A stretch of DNA of 64,000 bases from Alopecurus myosuroides (GCA_028641055.1 CM054057.1:404726814-404790813); one strand, 5' to 3'; shown: positions 21,301 to 33,013, counted from the stretch's first letter. Notes: generated from the letters alone by a model not told the origin. Numbers and translations: made by a program.

Positions 21301-22872
21301 TTGGCTTAACTGAAGGGGAAAGTTGGATGTATGGCCACTGGTTAGCATGGAGATTCCATTTTTGTTCACCGATGGTGAGATCCAGCATGGCTCGCCGTGG
21401 ATTTTAATGGGTGTCTGGTAAGTTTGGGGGCAGGAGAGAAGGAACACAAGAAAGAAGAAGGCGGGGAGCGGTTTCCTTTTATTGTCCTTTTCCTGATTCC
21501 AAAGGCTCATCGGCTCAAAGGCTTATCATTTTCCTTCAAATTTGTTTAGAATTGGAGATAGTTGGTGAGAGGCTCGGCGCAAATCAAGGGCAGGGAAGAC
21601 CAGAGGAGGAAGGGGAGTCTCTTTTGTTTGATTAAATTTTCACAGGGACTCCTCTATATAGACACCTTCCTAACAAGGCAAATTAAGTAACAACAACCTT
21701 ATCTGTAATTGGTTTAAGGTCCTAGCTCACTGATACTTTCCTAATTTAAAGGATGAACTCCGTACCTGAGGGATTAGGGATCTTATCACATGATTGGGAC
21801 CTGACCTCCTTGCCATGGTACTTCAGTGCATAACATCAAACCACAGGAAACGTTAAATTGCGAATATGTTTTTTTTCCTTAGTTGTCTTGTTGTAAGCAG
21901 ATACTTGCTATCATATATGCATGGGATCTCTTATTTGAAACAATGAGATTTTTTATGCCAATGCAGTTCATCTAGATGTTACTTAGAATTTGTACCTGGT
22001 CAGTTGATTCTTTTCTGATGCTTATAAATTTCTTTTGATGTCATGTTTTGACCATTTGATGTGGGTTCACTAATGAATGATACTTTTTAGGTAATTTTTA
22101 ATTTGTATGAACGGTATTTTCTGTGGAAAAGAACACAAACATGCAAAACGATTCGACATGGTTTATAAGAACTGAGGAGCATGTGGTTTTGACAGCTTGC
22201 AGTACATTTTTAATGTTATTTTGTAATGTGTATATAGTTTATATGCGAGAACTCTGTATTCGTTTGATATGGTCTTTTCTTGGGTATGGCTATTGCTGGT
22301 AAAATTTTGATCATTTTCTCGATGTTCCCTGCAGGAGTCTGAACCTACAATATTTCAGCTTTCCTACCACATGTATGACTTATGATCAGTTCTTCAAGGT
22401 GATACGCAAACTTCAGTCGCTTAAAGGCATGGCGGTGGATGAGAGTCTTATTAATTATGATGTCCTCCACCATGTGCATCAGTGCTGCTCTGGCTTTCTG
22501 GAATTGAAAGTGTTTGCTCTTTATGTGGATGAAGATATGGCCTCTATAATTTGCGAGTCTCTTCCGCGTCTGAAGAAGCTTGAGATACCAAATTCTGATA
22601 TGTCCAGCACTGCAATAATAAAATTCCTTGATTGCCTAGAGGAGCTCGAGTATATGGATATATCAGGTTATGAGACTTCTGTGATCTCAAGTACTGTGCT
22701 CCGTAAAGCTTCACGGCTCAAGGCCTTCATCTGGAACTCAAAATTTGAGCTTGGAGAGTTCACGGACTGCTCAAACTGTGGTGAACACTCCATTAATCCT
22801 CTAGAGCCGTGTAAGTGCATCATGGATCACAAAGTCATGGACTGGCTGGCTGGACCGTCGCCAGCATCCTGA
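15337..22872 (+). CDS. F-box/LRR-like protein, two exons
   Basis: Exon 1 is 15337-15692 and exon 2 is 22335-22872. The donor is GAGAG|GTGAGG; the acceptor is CCCTGCAG|GAGTCT. The phase-2 junction keeps frame and gives a 297-codon ORF with no internal stop, ending TGA 22870-22872. Residues about 8-50 form an F-box (WGELQHDLLVAIMCRVGAPDLL then RACSAWWAAARDPLAWRRVDL). Residues about 120-270 carry leucine-rich repeat-like segments (LELKVFALYV, LPRLKKLEIPN, LEELEYMDISGYET, ASRLKAFIWN). A C-terminal Cys-rich piece follows (CSNCGEHS…CKCIMDHKVMDWL). This matches plant F-box proteins of the At3g48880-like group, from family knowledge. Such proteins bind SKP1 in SCF ubiquitin ligases and select substrates via the repeats; the substrate is unknown. 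The 6642-bp intron carries a Helitron and MITEs. Confidence 0.87.
16045..16172. mobile_element. Stowaway-type MITE inside the Helitron
   Basis: TA-flanked; ends CTCCCTCCGTCTCAAATTAAG and, inverted, CTCCTCCGTCTCGAAATAAG; 128 bp. One base is missing in the right terminal repeat. Confidence 0.85.
16339..16506. mobile_element. Second Stowaway-type MITE inside the Helitron
   Basis: TA-flanked; the left end is CTCCCTCCGTTCATTTTTAT and the right end is …GTGGAGGGAGGGAG, whose inverse starts CTCCCTCC; 168 bp. An inner inverted match (TTTGACCACATATGTAGTAAAA / TTTTGAAATATATGTGGTAAAA) is partial. Confidence 0.75.
17130..17757 (-). other. GC-rich, possibly captured gene fragment in the Helitron
   Basis: Minus-strand frames are open at 17377-17757 and 17130-17321, with coding-like composition next to AT-rich flanks. 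Neither carries a domain I recognise. Helitrons often capture gene pieces, so capture is plausible but unproven. Confidence 0.3.
18985..19692. mobile_element. Candidate TIR transposon remnant
   Basis: The left end TTTGCCCTTTGGAAC and the inverted right end GGCCCCGTTTGGAAC are similar over about 15 bp. TTA occurs immediately outside both (18982-18984 and 19693-19695), as for PIF/Harbinger elements. GGAATAGGAAA also appears near both ends in inverted order. The termini are imperfect, so this is tentative. Confidence 0.4.
20570..21850. repeat. Diverged direct repeats in the F-box intron
   Basis: A segment at about 20610-20705 (…TATCTTCCTAATGTAAAAGGATGA…CATGTACTTGTGTACATAACATCACACC) resembles about 21733-21843 (…TACTTTCCTAATTTAAAGGATGA…CATGGTACTTCAGTGCATAACATCAAACC). 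A related CATCC/GGACATGCAG text recurs at about 20712 and 21172. They could be ends of an old LTR or other element; the class was not determined. Confidence 0.4.
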
Positions 22873-23339
22873 TACCATGGCATGCATGTGTGGTTTGTTT
22901 TGTTAAATCATGTGCATTTCCTATTTCCAAGTTTGTTGAATTTGCTGTTTGAGATGGTTGTACAATGAAATGGGTCAGACATTGACTGCACGGTCGATAT
23001 GGAGTTCAGTTTGCTTGCACGATTCAGTTTGTTGCCTTGAGTTTGAGATGCGTCCCCATGAAGTACTAAACTTATTTTATGTACCCAGCTTAAAATGCGG
23101 ATTCTGGGACCTGGCCATATCAAAGATTATTTAACCTAGCCTACCCGTTTCCAAAGATATTTATTTCAGACTAACTTTTGCCCGTAGAAATTGTTAGAAG
23201 ATATTGATAGAAATGCCTAGTTGAGTAACAGTAGAGAAAATATGTTCTGATAAGCCTGAATAACAGCTTGATCCCTGATCTGACACGAATCACACGTCTG
23301 AAGAAACAAATTGCATGTTTGGTTGTCGGTAACAAGCCG
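22873..23339 (+). other. 3' flank of the F-box gene
   Basis: No second gene is seen. It contains AT-rich sequence and an AATGAAAT-type polyadenylation-like word at about 22964, then passes without a clear border into the gypsy relic. Confidence 0.4.
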
Positions 23340-23367
23340 GGCAGATGTAGTGTCCGACTGTTACTGA

Positions 23368-25232
23368 ATGATGTCTCGAGCCAGGGACTACACACTGCTC
23401 AAAGCTCGCATGCTCGAGAAGCTTGGTATCCGGGACGACCTGGAGTGTGCTGTCGAGCTCTTCGAGATAGCGGACAAGTACACTAAGGCCGAGGAGGGTG
23501 CCTCTTCAAGCACAACGACCTTGACGCGGAGCGAGACTCCATGCCAGCCAAGACCAAGGGCAAGGGAAGACTCCATGCCAGCCAAGACCAAGGGCAAGGG
23601 AAAAGCTAGCGACTCCAAGCGCAAAGTCGCTGCGGCTGTCCTCCCTGTGGAGCCTGAGCAGAAGCAGGCTCGTGGAGAGGATCACGCCGAGAACGGCCAA
23701 AGTTCCTCGCGGAAGGACAACCGTCATTCTGCATTTTCCACAAGATGCACTCCCATGACACAGAAGACTGCTTTGAACTTCTGAAGATCCGGGAAAGCAA
23801 GGGCCACATGTCTCGTGGAGGAAACCGCGGCGGGCCGTGGGGCAGACAACACGACTACTTCAACCGCGACAACGGTTACAACTGTGAAAATGACTATGAC
23901 CGCGGCAACGGCCACGACCCCAACTAGTACCAACATAACAACGACGACGTTCGGCGCGATACCAACAACTTCCCGCCTAACGCCTAGGCCAACGCCGCTT
24001 ATCCTGACCTCACCAAGGGAAAAAATGTCCTCGCCAACAACACCCCCCCGAGGACAACGGGGGATACCAGCCGCCCGCATAGGAGCTAGCATCCTCAGCG
24101 GGGCACATACGCCCCTCTCCAACCGCCAGTTCAATCAGTTCGCCCGTGAGCACAACGCCGCTCTCCCGAGAATCGAGTCTTCTAAGCCTCTGAGGTGGTC
24201 GCAGTTCCCCATCTCCTTTGACTCCATGGATCATCCGAAGACCACCAAGACCGTGGTAGCCATCCCGCTCGTTTGCTCCCCCACCATCAACAATGTTGCT
24301 GTCACCAGGACTCTCATCGACGGAGGTGCAAGCCTCAATGTGATCTCCATCCCCACTTTCGAAAAGATGCAAGTGCCCTACGAGCACCTAAAGGCTACAA
24401 GTCCCTTTTTGGAGGTCAACGACGGATCCATCGCGCCTCTAGGGAAGGTGCGCCTCCTCGTCCCCTTCGAGACCCGCAAGAACAAGCACACCGAGTACAT
24501 CAACTTCGACGTGGCTCACATCGCCCTGCCCTACAACACGATCCTGGGCTGTGCAGCCCTGGCAAAGTTCATGGCCGTGACTCACCATGCCTACAGCTTG
24601 TCAAGCTCCCAAGATGCAGCAGGACCCTCACCATCCGCTGTGCTGAAAAGGAAGCGCTACACTTTGTCCAGTATGCCTATAAGGACATCACAGTGGCATT
24701 GCCTGCTGACAACGACGACGCCAAGCCTGAGTCCACCCCCTCCAAAAAGAAGAAGTTGTTCTCACAGGAGCACACAACCACAAGGAAGGCGCCGCTCGGT
24801 GCAAGCGGCTCGGGGGCTACAATCACAATCCAGGGGAGCCTCCCTGCCAAATTGGAAGGTGTGCTCGTCGCCTCCCTCAGGGAAGATTCTAACACGCTCG
24901 CACGAGCACCGCCAGATTTTACCAGCATACCAAAGGGGACGATCGAGCACCACTTGGTTGTGCTCCCCGGTGCACGCCCCGCCGAGCAGAAGGTTCATCG
25001 TCAAGCATCAGAAGATCCAACACTCACAACAAGCAAGAAGAAAAGAGAAGGACCAACCATCAAGAAGAAGAAGAAGAGCACCCCGAACCCAGACCCACTC
25101 ATCAAGGAAGACCTCGGTGAACCATCTCCCGAGCCTCGCGGTAAGAAACAGCCCGACCCTCATGGAGACCCACATCGGAACCTCCCCGAGGAGTCACTCC
25201 CCAAGCTCTCAAGCAAGAAGCCACACCCATAG
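23368..25232 (+). pseudogene. Gypsy gag-protease relic
   Basis: Three frames must be combined. Gag C-terminus: YTLLKARMLEKLGIRDDLEC at about 23386. A C-x2-H-x4-H-x4-C knuckle-like segment (CIFHKMHSHDTEDC) lies at about 23731-23775. The main frame (about 24020-24640) holds an aspartic protease with active site LIDGGASLNVI (about 24313), FEKMQVPYEHL and a downstream YNTILGCAALAKF motif. DGGAS instead of D(S/T)GA is common in Tat-type gypsy proteases. Another frame from about 24600 to TAG 25230-25232 continues with PAKLEGVLVASLRED, the usual lead-in to RT, but ends in a Lys-rich tail (KKKREG, KKKKKS). The protein is not producible as it stands. Confidence 0.65.
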
Positions 25233-25592
25233 GGCACCACCTACGTGGACACAAGGAAAAAGCGGCGCACATGGGCACATTCTACCCGGGGTGTCATGGA
25301 CCACTATAGAGAACGCCTCTCCACGAGGGTCTCGGCCTTTGAAGCCTCTCGATAGCGTTTCCACGTGGCCGTTGGAGCTTCAGCTCACGCATGTGGGCGC
25401 CCCGTGACAATACAGTTGCACATAATTTTGGGTAGAGCCGCACAGTGTCATCAACCTCAATCCCACGCATGTGGGCTTCATGTGTTTATCACAATGGAAT
25501 TCTTGGAATGAACTACTTTCATTCAAGCGTATTGAACTTATCATTTCTATCAACCGCGTGCTTGCATCTCTTCCTCGTATTGTTTTGTTTTC

Positions 25593-25597
25593 ATTAC
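25593..25597 (+). repeat. Target site duplication of Copia B (left)
   Basis: ATTAC directly before TGAAAG at 25598; an identical ATTAC follows the 3' LTR at 61361-61365. Confidence 0.95.
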
Positions 25598-25769
25598 TGA
25601 AAGTGCAAACGCGCTTAAATCATCTTGTTTTGGTGTTTGTTAACAACACATGTATTCTTAAGTGTGTTGATGTATTTCAGGGCTAAACAACATATTTGAT
25701 ATGGTGGTGTGATGTTGCAAAAAGGGGAAATTCACCAGGAATTCTGTCTGCTGGAGTTTTCCCCAGGCC

Positions 25770-26215
25770 GGAGTCTCCGGACTCCCACACCGGAGTCTCC
25801 GGTGTGGAGATTTCATCCATCTCCAAGTCTCTGGATTTTCTGGTGTCGCGCACTGCATCCACACCGGAGTGTTACCGGAGACTGTCCGGAGTCTCCGGTG
25901 TGGGAGCTGCCTCTGAAAAAACGGCTAAGGAGTTTTTGGTGTCGCGTGTTGTACTCACACCGAGTCTTACCGGAGACTGTCCGGAGTCTCCGGTGTGACT
26001 GGGTTCTGTTAACTCCGCTCGACCCCAGACACTCTCTGAGTCAATCCGCAACGCCAAGACCGGAGTCTCCGGAATGAAGATTTCTGGAGCTTTCCCAAGT
26101 GCTGCCCACTTGGCGTCGCCTGCTGTATCCAGTCCGGAGGGACACCGGAGACTGTCCGGAGTCTCCCGACTAATGCTCTGCGAAAAATTTTAGACCGGAG
26201 TCTCCGGTGTGAAGT
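25770..26215 (+). repeat. CCGGAGTCTCCGG palindromic repeats in Copia B U3
   Basis: Around ten copies of ACCGGAGTCTCCGGTGTG-like words, some in the long form CCGGAGACTGTCCGGAGTCTCCGG split over arms. The core CCGGAGNCTCCGG is self-complementary, so each copy can form a short hairpin. The same array is in the 3' LTR at about 60110-60575, where one copy more accounts for the length difference. Confidence 0.85.
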
Positions 26216-26255
26216 TGGCAGAAAAGCTCCAACGGCTCTTAGACTTTATGAGGGG

Positions 26256-26263
26256 TATAAATA
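26256..26263 (+). promoter_or_regulatory. TATA box of Copia B 5' LTR
   Basis: TATAAATA inside the near-palindrome GGGGTATAAATACCCC. The identical sequence is in the 3' LTR at 60616-60623. It lies just downstream of the U3 repeats. Confidence 0.8.
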
Positions 26264-27002
26264 CCCCCTCCCCTCCACCTACCTTGGGTTAGCTCATCGA
26301 GAATTAAAGTCACCATTGTTGGAGCTCCCCCACCTTGCTAGATCTCCCAATCCATCCACCCAAAAGCCTTGATCTTTGGAGGATTGAAGGAGAAGGCCCC
26401 GATCTACGTCTTCACCAACCGGATTTCATTTCCCCTCTCTTTTGCTTGAGGGATCTTTGCCTAGGGTTTCCTCTTGTGGAGAACCTAGGATTCTTGCTAC
26501 TCTTGGTGATTTGTGAGTGTTGGGAGCCTCCAATTTGGTTGTGGGTGTGTGCCCCAAACTTGTTTGTAAAGGACTCGATCCCCGCCTCAAAGGGGTTCAA
26601 TAGTGGAAGGTGAACTAGGCCTTTGTGGCGGAGTTCATCGGAGAATAGGGTGAGGCCTTTGTGGCGTTGCGTAGGCCTTCGTGGCGAGCTCACACCCCTC
26701 CAACGAGACGTACTCCCTTAACAAGGAGGAACTCGGGAATACATTGTGTCTCCGCGTCCCCCCATCGGTTACCTCGTTCCCTTATCTTTTACTCACTTGT
26801 ACTAGTTGCATTAATTGTTGTACTTGTTGTATTAAGTGTTGTACTAGTTGCATTTATTGCTATCCTTGTCATATAGGTAAATTCACCTTAGTTGCACTAT
26901 CTAGAGAATTTACCTTTGTGTCAAGCCTAAATCGAAAGAAAAATTAAAATTGGTCGTAGCACATATTCACCCTCCTCTAGGTTCCCATACTTTACTTTCA
27001 AT

Positions 27003-27014
27003 TGGTATCAGAGC
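27003..27014 (+). other. Copia B primer binding site
   Basis: TGGTATCAGAGC, complementary to the 3' end of initiator tRNA-Met, the standard plant copia primer, at the usual distance from the LTR end. Confidence 0.92.
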
Positions 27015-27055
27015 CTCGGCTCTTCTTTCGGGCTTAACCGCCTAAGAGTTTTAGT

Positions 27056-29643
27056 ATGGGAGATGATTTGGACACCGAAACGTCCGTGGCTAGTGTGTCC
27101 ATGGATGATCTCAATGAGTTGAGAAAGTCATTGACCTCATCCATAGATACCAAGTTTGATGAGTTGAGCCAAGTCTTAGCACAACTCCTCAAAGCCAAAG
27201 GACCGGAGGTAGCCGAATCTACTCCTCCAGAAACTAATCCGGAGGGCGCCAAGAAAGGGGTAGATGGTGATCCATCTAAAATTTCTTCTGCCGAAAACTC
27301 CACTAAGACGGGTACGGAAGGAAGCGGAGAATTTCACGCTGTTCCCAGAAGTTATTCTCCTGATCCTCCCGTTCCCCATCCTCGTATAATCCCTAGAGGA
27401 GATCCACCTAAAATTGATGCTTTTTCTTTTCGTGAATGGCAATATTACATGGAGACTCACTTTAACTCTTCTTGTATAGATCTTTGGAGGATCACTCGTG
27501 ATGGATACAAGCCATTTTATCCCAAGAACCTAACAAGAAGAGAAACTATAGATTGCCAACTCAACTACACCGCTTTGTCCATTCTTCAACAAGCCGTGGG
27601 TCCTAACCACATGCCGCATCTTCAACAATATTCCACCGCCAAGGAAACATGGGACACTCTTGTCGTCATGTTTGTGGGCAATGAGAGCATGCAAAGGAAT
27701 AGATATGATGCCTTGACCAATGAGGCCGAAGGGTTCTATATGCATGATGGAGAGGATCATGTGGACATGTATCGGAGACTCAAGACTCTTGCCACCGGCT
27801 ACTCAAATGTTGGTGCCAAGTACATTGATTATGCTTGGATCAAGAGGAAGTACATGATTGCCATAATGCCATTTGAGGGCGCGGACATGAAGAGCATTCA
27901 AGGAAGACATGATTTCTCTTCCATGACCTCAACTCAAGTGATGCAAGAAATGTGCTCGTATAAAGTGCAAACCAAGAATGCTCTTGACAACCGAGCTAGG
28001 GCCATTGGAATGCACAAAGGAGCATCCGTTGCTTTGAAGGCCAAGGCTCTGTCAAGAGAGGTTGAGAATGAAGAAGAAGGAGAAGAGGCATTGCCTCCTT
28101 TGAAGGAACAAGACTATGATCCCGTTCTAAAGGATCTCATTGCTCTCACCGTCCAAAAGTTTTGGAGCAATCCTCCCAAGGGCAAGAATTTGTTGAGGAA
28201 AAGACCAAGTCTCGCTACGGAAATGATGGGGATCAAAAAGTGAGGTCTTGCTTCAATTGCCAAGATAAGGTCCACTTCGTTGCAGATTGTCCCTATGAGA
28301 ATAGAGAGCTCCATAGTGGCAAGCTCATTCGCAAGGACAAGTCCAAGGTTGAGTATAAGAAACCTCACTTCAAGAAGAAACCATTCAACAAGAAGTATCC
28401 AACCAAGTTTGTGCTCATGACTCAAGAGGAGTATGATTCCGGGAGTGATGATGAAGAAGAAACCACAAGTGAAGTGGCCGCTCTAGCTATTGCTTCTACT
28501 CCATCATCTTCATCCCTCTTTGAATCCCCCAATGACGATCATGCTCAACAAAATTCCAAGTGCTTCATGGCTAAGGCCACAGAGGTATCTCCTTCTCCCA
28601 ACTCTAAGACCCCTAGTGAACTAGAACATCTTGCTAGTCTTAGAGAAGAAGAAAGGGTCTCCTTGGACCGTTTTATGTCTAACATGCAAGGGGAGACCAA
28701 GAAGTACGTTGAGTATCTCATGAGGCAATTGGGAGAGGCGCAAGATGCTCTTGAGAAGAAAGGTGAGGTTGATAGAAGGGATGCGGATGAAATTGCATCC
28801 CTCTATATGAATCTTGAGGAAGAGCATGATGGTAGAGTTTATCTAGAGGATGAACTTGAATCTATTGAATTAACTCATAATGAACTTGTCTCTAACATCA
28901 CTAAGGAACGTGATCTTGATATTGCTAAATATAAAAAGGCTAAAAAGGATAAGGTCGAGTTTGGGGTTGGTCATGGTAAACTAACCGAGGATTTTGAAAA
29001 TCTAACCGAGGCTCACAAAGATTTGGAAAGCCAACACTCATCCCTCAAAGAGTTGCATGAACAACTTCAAACTCAACTTAATCAACCTAACAATCCTAGC
29101 ACCTCTACTTCTTCTTGTGATCATGCAAATATTATTGAGGAAAATGCTAGGTTGAAGGATGAGCTAGCAAGGCTCAAGGGCAAAGGCCCTCAAGTTGAGA
29201 AGGTTGTGATTCCTACCCCACTAGTGGTTGCTCCTAGCTCTAATGTGGTCATTGCTAGACCACAATTGAGTGCTCCAAGGCAACAAGTGGGGAAGCAAGG
29301 TCTAGTCTATGTAGCCAAGAAGAACAACAAGAAGAAGAACAAGAACAAGACCACCAATTGTGCTTTGGGTGGTATTGTCATTAGGGACAACACTACTCCT
29401 AGCACACCCGCTCAAGCAAACAATATTGCCTCTAGTAGTAGTGTCATGAGGGACAACACTACTCGTAGCACCTCCGCGGGAACTAACAATCCACACGATT
29501 TCTTATATGTTGATTATTATGGTGTTGTGCAAGCTAAATATGTTGGTCCTATTGAGGGTTTCATTGACTATACTATTTGGGTTCCAAAGACCCTTGTTGC
29601 TAACATGAAGGGACCCTCCTCGGGTCCTAACTCTAGTCAATGA
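27056..29643 (+). pseudogene. Copia B gag
   Basis: ATG 27056. The first frame runs to 28243 and contains the copia Gag domain (DAFSFREWQYYMETHF, LQQYSTAKETWDTL, ALTNEAEGFYM, ETLATGYSNVG-like region). A frameshift between about 28165 and 28243 moves translation to the frame that holds the zinc knuckle CFNCQDKVHFVADC (CX2CX4HX4C, about 28249-28290). This continues through a long acidic and coiled-coil region (about residues 150-330 of that frame, LGEAQDALEKKGEVDRR…) and a Lys/Asn-rich stretch, ending at TGA 29641-29643 after TIWVPKTLV. Gag would build the virus-like particle and bind RNA. The long C-terminal extension after the knuckle is usual for SIRE-type Gag. Confidence 0.88.
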
Positions 29644-29647
29644 TCTC

Positions 29648-30977
29648 TTGCAGGACTATGCTTCCGGTGGGACTAAATGGATAATTGATAGTGGATGCAC
29701 TAGCCATATGACCGGAAGCAAAGAACTAGTGACGGAGTTGCGCCCAAATGAAATACAAGAAACTGTCACTTATGGAGACTCGTCCTCGTCTAAGGTACCC
29801 GGATTCGGCAAGGTTGTGGTCGCTCTCGATATCACTATCGTGAACGTCATGCTTGTCGAATCCCTTGGTTACAATTTACTTTCCGTCCGCTCTCTTGGAA
29901 AGATGGGTTTCTCCGTCTTTTTTTTATGTTGACATTGTGGTCCTTTTGAGGAGCAAGACTCTTGACATAGCTTACGTGGGACATGTTGAAAATGAGTTGT
30001 TTGTGGTGGACTTTTCGAAGTCTACCAACACTCAAGCAATGTGTCTTTTCGGAAAGTCGGACTTGGGATGGTTGTGGCATCGCCGCCTATCCCATGTCAA
30101 CATGAGAACTTTGCAAAGTCTTCACAAAGGTGGCCTTATTATCAGACTAAAAGAAAATGTTTCCTTTGCAAAGGATCGCGTTTGTAGGTCGTGTGTTGAA
30201 GGAAAGATGCATGACAAGGTGCACAAGGCCAAGACTATTATTTCATCAAAGAGGATCTTGGAGCTTCTCCATGTTGATCTCTTTGGTGCCATGCCCGAGG
30301 CAAGTCTTGGTGGCAAGAAGTATTGCTTGGTGATTGTCGATGATTATTCAAGATACACTTGGGTTTATTTCTTCAAGTGCAAGAGTGAAACTCAACAAAC
30401 CATCATCGAATTCTCCAACGAAGTGCAACGTCAACACAATGTGCAAATCATGGCTATTAGGAGTGATAATGGTTCGGAGTTCAAGAACTACACTTTGAAT
30501 GAATTCCTTAGTGAAGAAGGCATTCGTCATCAATACTCCGCCACTTACACTCCTCAACAAAATAGTGTTGCCGAAAGGAAGAATCGCACCCTCTTGGATA
30601 TGGCAAGGACCATGTTGGCGGAGTACACTTCTCCCCAATATTTATGGGCCGAGGCCATATCCACCGCATGCCACTCCTCCAACCGCCTTTACATCCGCAA
30701 AGGCTTGGACAAGACTCCATATGAGATCCTCACCGGCAACAAGCCCAACATCTCCTACTTCCGTGTATTCGGTTGTAAGTGCTTTTATTTTATCAAGGGT
30801 ATTAGGTTGTGTAAATTTCAATCCAAAACTATTGAGGGTATATTTGTTGGTTACGGTGCCGAATCCCACACTTATAGAGTCTTTGACAAAGCCTCACGGA
30901 TTGTCATAGAATCTTGTAGTGTGGATTCGAGGAAAATGATGGCTCCCAAGTGGCGCAATTTCATGTTTCTAATGTAG
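29648..30977 (+). pseudogene. Copia B pol: protease, GAG-pre-integrase and integrase
   Basis: The protease begins after a splice-acceptor-like CTCTTGCAG; the active site DSGCTSHMTG has its Asp codon at 29687. The frame breaks at a run of eight T (29918-29925) and resumes one frame over: HRRLSHVNM and CRSCVEGK (zinc-binding HHCC, about 30079-30204), then the integrase core with DLFGAMPE, VIVDDYSRYTWVYFF, RSDNGSEF (about 30460) and NSVAERKNRT. The usual G of QNGVAERKN is Ser. A second frameshift at about 30930-30945 returns to the frame used by RT. Integrase would insert the cDNA; both breaks prevent a continuous Pol. Confidence 0.9.
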
Positions 30978-33013
30978 ATGTTGAAATACCTCAAGAAGCC
31001 ATAGGAAGGATGGGTGTGGGATTTTTCCGCCCCATTGAGGGACACCTTATGGCGACTCGAGAAGGACTATGCTCTACTCAAGTGGAGCCCTACTCTATAA
31101 TAGAAGAACAAGCCAAGGAGCCAAGTGTTACACCTAACCAAGAACATGTTCAAGACCCTCCTCTTATTGACCAAGACACTACGCAAGTCGTACCCACTCC
31201 TACTACTAATGCGAGTCAAGGTGAAGGCCAAGATCCACCATCCTCTTCATCCTCTCCTCAAGTTGAAGCAAGTGTTGAAGATATTGTTGTTGTTGATGAT
31301 GATCAAGGCCAACTTGGTCAAGATGGGGACCCAAATGATCAAGATGATCAAGTGATCCCTCCGCGCAATAATGCGGAGATTGAAGCCCGTCGTGTCAAAA
31401 GGATAAGAAGTGCTTTGAAGCAAATTGATGCCCAAGACAACAAGTTCTTGGAGGATATTCAAGCTAGAAGATCCACAAGAAGGCAATTGGCACATTTTAG
31501 TGAGCATCAAGCTCATATCTCTATGGTGGAGCCTAAGAAAGTGTTTGAAGCTCTTGAGGACTCCGATTGGGTTGAAGCTATGCATGATGAGCTCAATAAC
31601 TTTGAGCGCAACAAAGTTTGGAGATTGGTTGAGAAGCCCAAAGATTGCCCCAATGTTATTGGCACTAAGTGGATTTTCAAGAACAAGCAAGATGAGCATG
31701 GCATTGTCATAAGGAACAAGGCAAGATTGGTTGCTCAAGGTTACACTCAAGTTGAAGGCATTGACTTTGATGAAATCTACGCACCTGTGGCTCGCCTTGA
31801 GTCCATCTGTATCCTCCTTGCTTATGCATCTTCTCATAATTTCAAATTGCAACAAATGGATGTGAAAAGTGCTTTCTTGAATGGTCCACTAAAAGAGGAG
31901 GTATATGTTAAGCAACATCCGGGGTTAAAAAATCTCAACTTTCCTAACCATGTTTACAAACTTGACAAGGCTCTCTATGGTCTCAAACAAGCACCTCGTG
32001 CTTGGTATGAGCACCTTAGGGAGTTGTTAGATGACCGTGGTTTCGAAGTTGGGAAGATTGACCCCACTCTCTTCACCAAGAGAGTGAAGGGAGAGCTTTT
32101 CATATGCCAACTATATGTGGACGATATCATCTTTGGCTCAACTAACCAAGCTTTCAATAATGAGTTCTCTAAGCTTATGACTGACAGGTTCGAGATGTCT
32201 ATGATTGGTGAGCTTAAATTCTTTCTTGGCTTTGAGAGCAAGGAATTGGCTCCTGGGACTTTCATTTCTCAAGCCAAGTATACCCAAGATATGATCAAGA
32301 TGTTTAACTTCCAAGATGTTAAGATCAAGACATCTCCTATGCAAGTCAAGTGCCACCTATCTCGTAATCCGAAGGGTAAAGATGTGGATCAAAAGTTGTA
32401 TCGTTCTATGATTGGTTCTTTGCTCTATCTTTGTGCATCTAGGCCTGATATCGTTTTGAGTGTAGGTGTGTGTGCAAGGTATCAAGCAGCTCCTAAGGAT
32501 AGCCACTTAGTGGCGGTCCATAGGATCTTTCGTTATTTGGTTCATACCCCAAGATTTGGTTTGTGGTACCCAAAGGGGACACAATTTTCTCTCAAGGGCT
32601 ACACGGATTCCGATTGGACGGGTGATCAAGATGATAGGAAGTCCACTTCCGGGGCTTGCCAATTTCTTGGTAGGTCCTTGGTGAGTTGGTCTTCCAAGAA
32701 GCAAAATTGCATATCTCTCTCCACCACCGAAGCCGAGTATGTAGCCGCCGCAAGTGCTTGCACTCAATTGCTATGGATGAGGCAAACTCTCAAGGAATAT
32801 GGAGTTCATTTGGATAAGGTGCCTCTTTTGTGTGACAATGAAAGTGCCATCAAGATTGCATACAATCCCGTGCAACATACAAGAACCAAGCACATTGAGA
32901 TTCGCCATCACTTCATCCGAGACCATGTGGCAAGAGGGGATATTGCACTATCTTATGTGCCCACCAAGGACAATCTTGCGGATATTTTCAAAAATCCACT
33001 TGATGAGGAATGA
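30950..33013 (+). pseudogene. Copia B pol: reverse transcriptase and RNase H
   Basis: One open frame of about 687 codons. It has a low-complexity linker (to about codon 160), the RVT_2 domain with [47 protein letters not shown] and an intact YVDD at 32114-32125, then RNase H with [43 protein letters not shown] and [18 protein letters not shown]. The 3' end is truncated: in LADIF…PLDE a deletion of roughly 20 bp shifts the frame and gives TGA 33011-33013; the lost tail RNELNVIDS is still readable in another frame to 33047. RT and RNase H residues themselves look intact, unlike Copia A. Confidence 0.93.

Larger units (their letters stand above)
17909..22334 (+). other. Remainder of F-box intron 1
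   Basis: AT-rich intronic sequence without a supported gene. It includes a candidate TIR element at 18985-19692 and a region of diverged direct repeats at 20570-21850. It ends with the polypyrimidine/acceptor TTCCCTGCAG at 22334. Confidence 0.6.
23340..25597 (+). mobile_element. Gypsy relic, left half, interrupted by Copia B
   Basis: Gag and protease relics on the plus strand are followed by noncoding sequence up to 25597, where Copia B entered with target duplication ATTAC. The right half appears to continue at 61366. No convincing RT was found in either half, so the parent may have been non-autonomous or heavily deleted. The 5' LTR was not recognised; the left border is approximate. Confidence 0.6.
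25598..27000 (+). repeat. Copia B 5' LTR
   Basis: 1403 bp, TGAAAGTGCA…TACTTTACTTTCA. It contains CCGGAGTCTCCGG-type palindromic repeats (about 25770-26215), a TATA box at 26256-26263, and a leader region. The PBS starts three bases after its end. Confidence 0.95.

Noticed and set aside
24273..24600. Alternative plus-strand frame over the gypsy protease
   Set aside because: The neighbouring frame carries DGGAS and the conserved C-terminal protease motif; only the later part of this frame is plausible.
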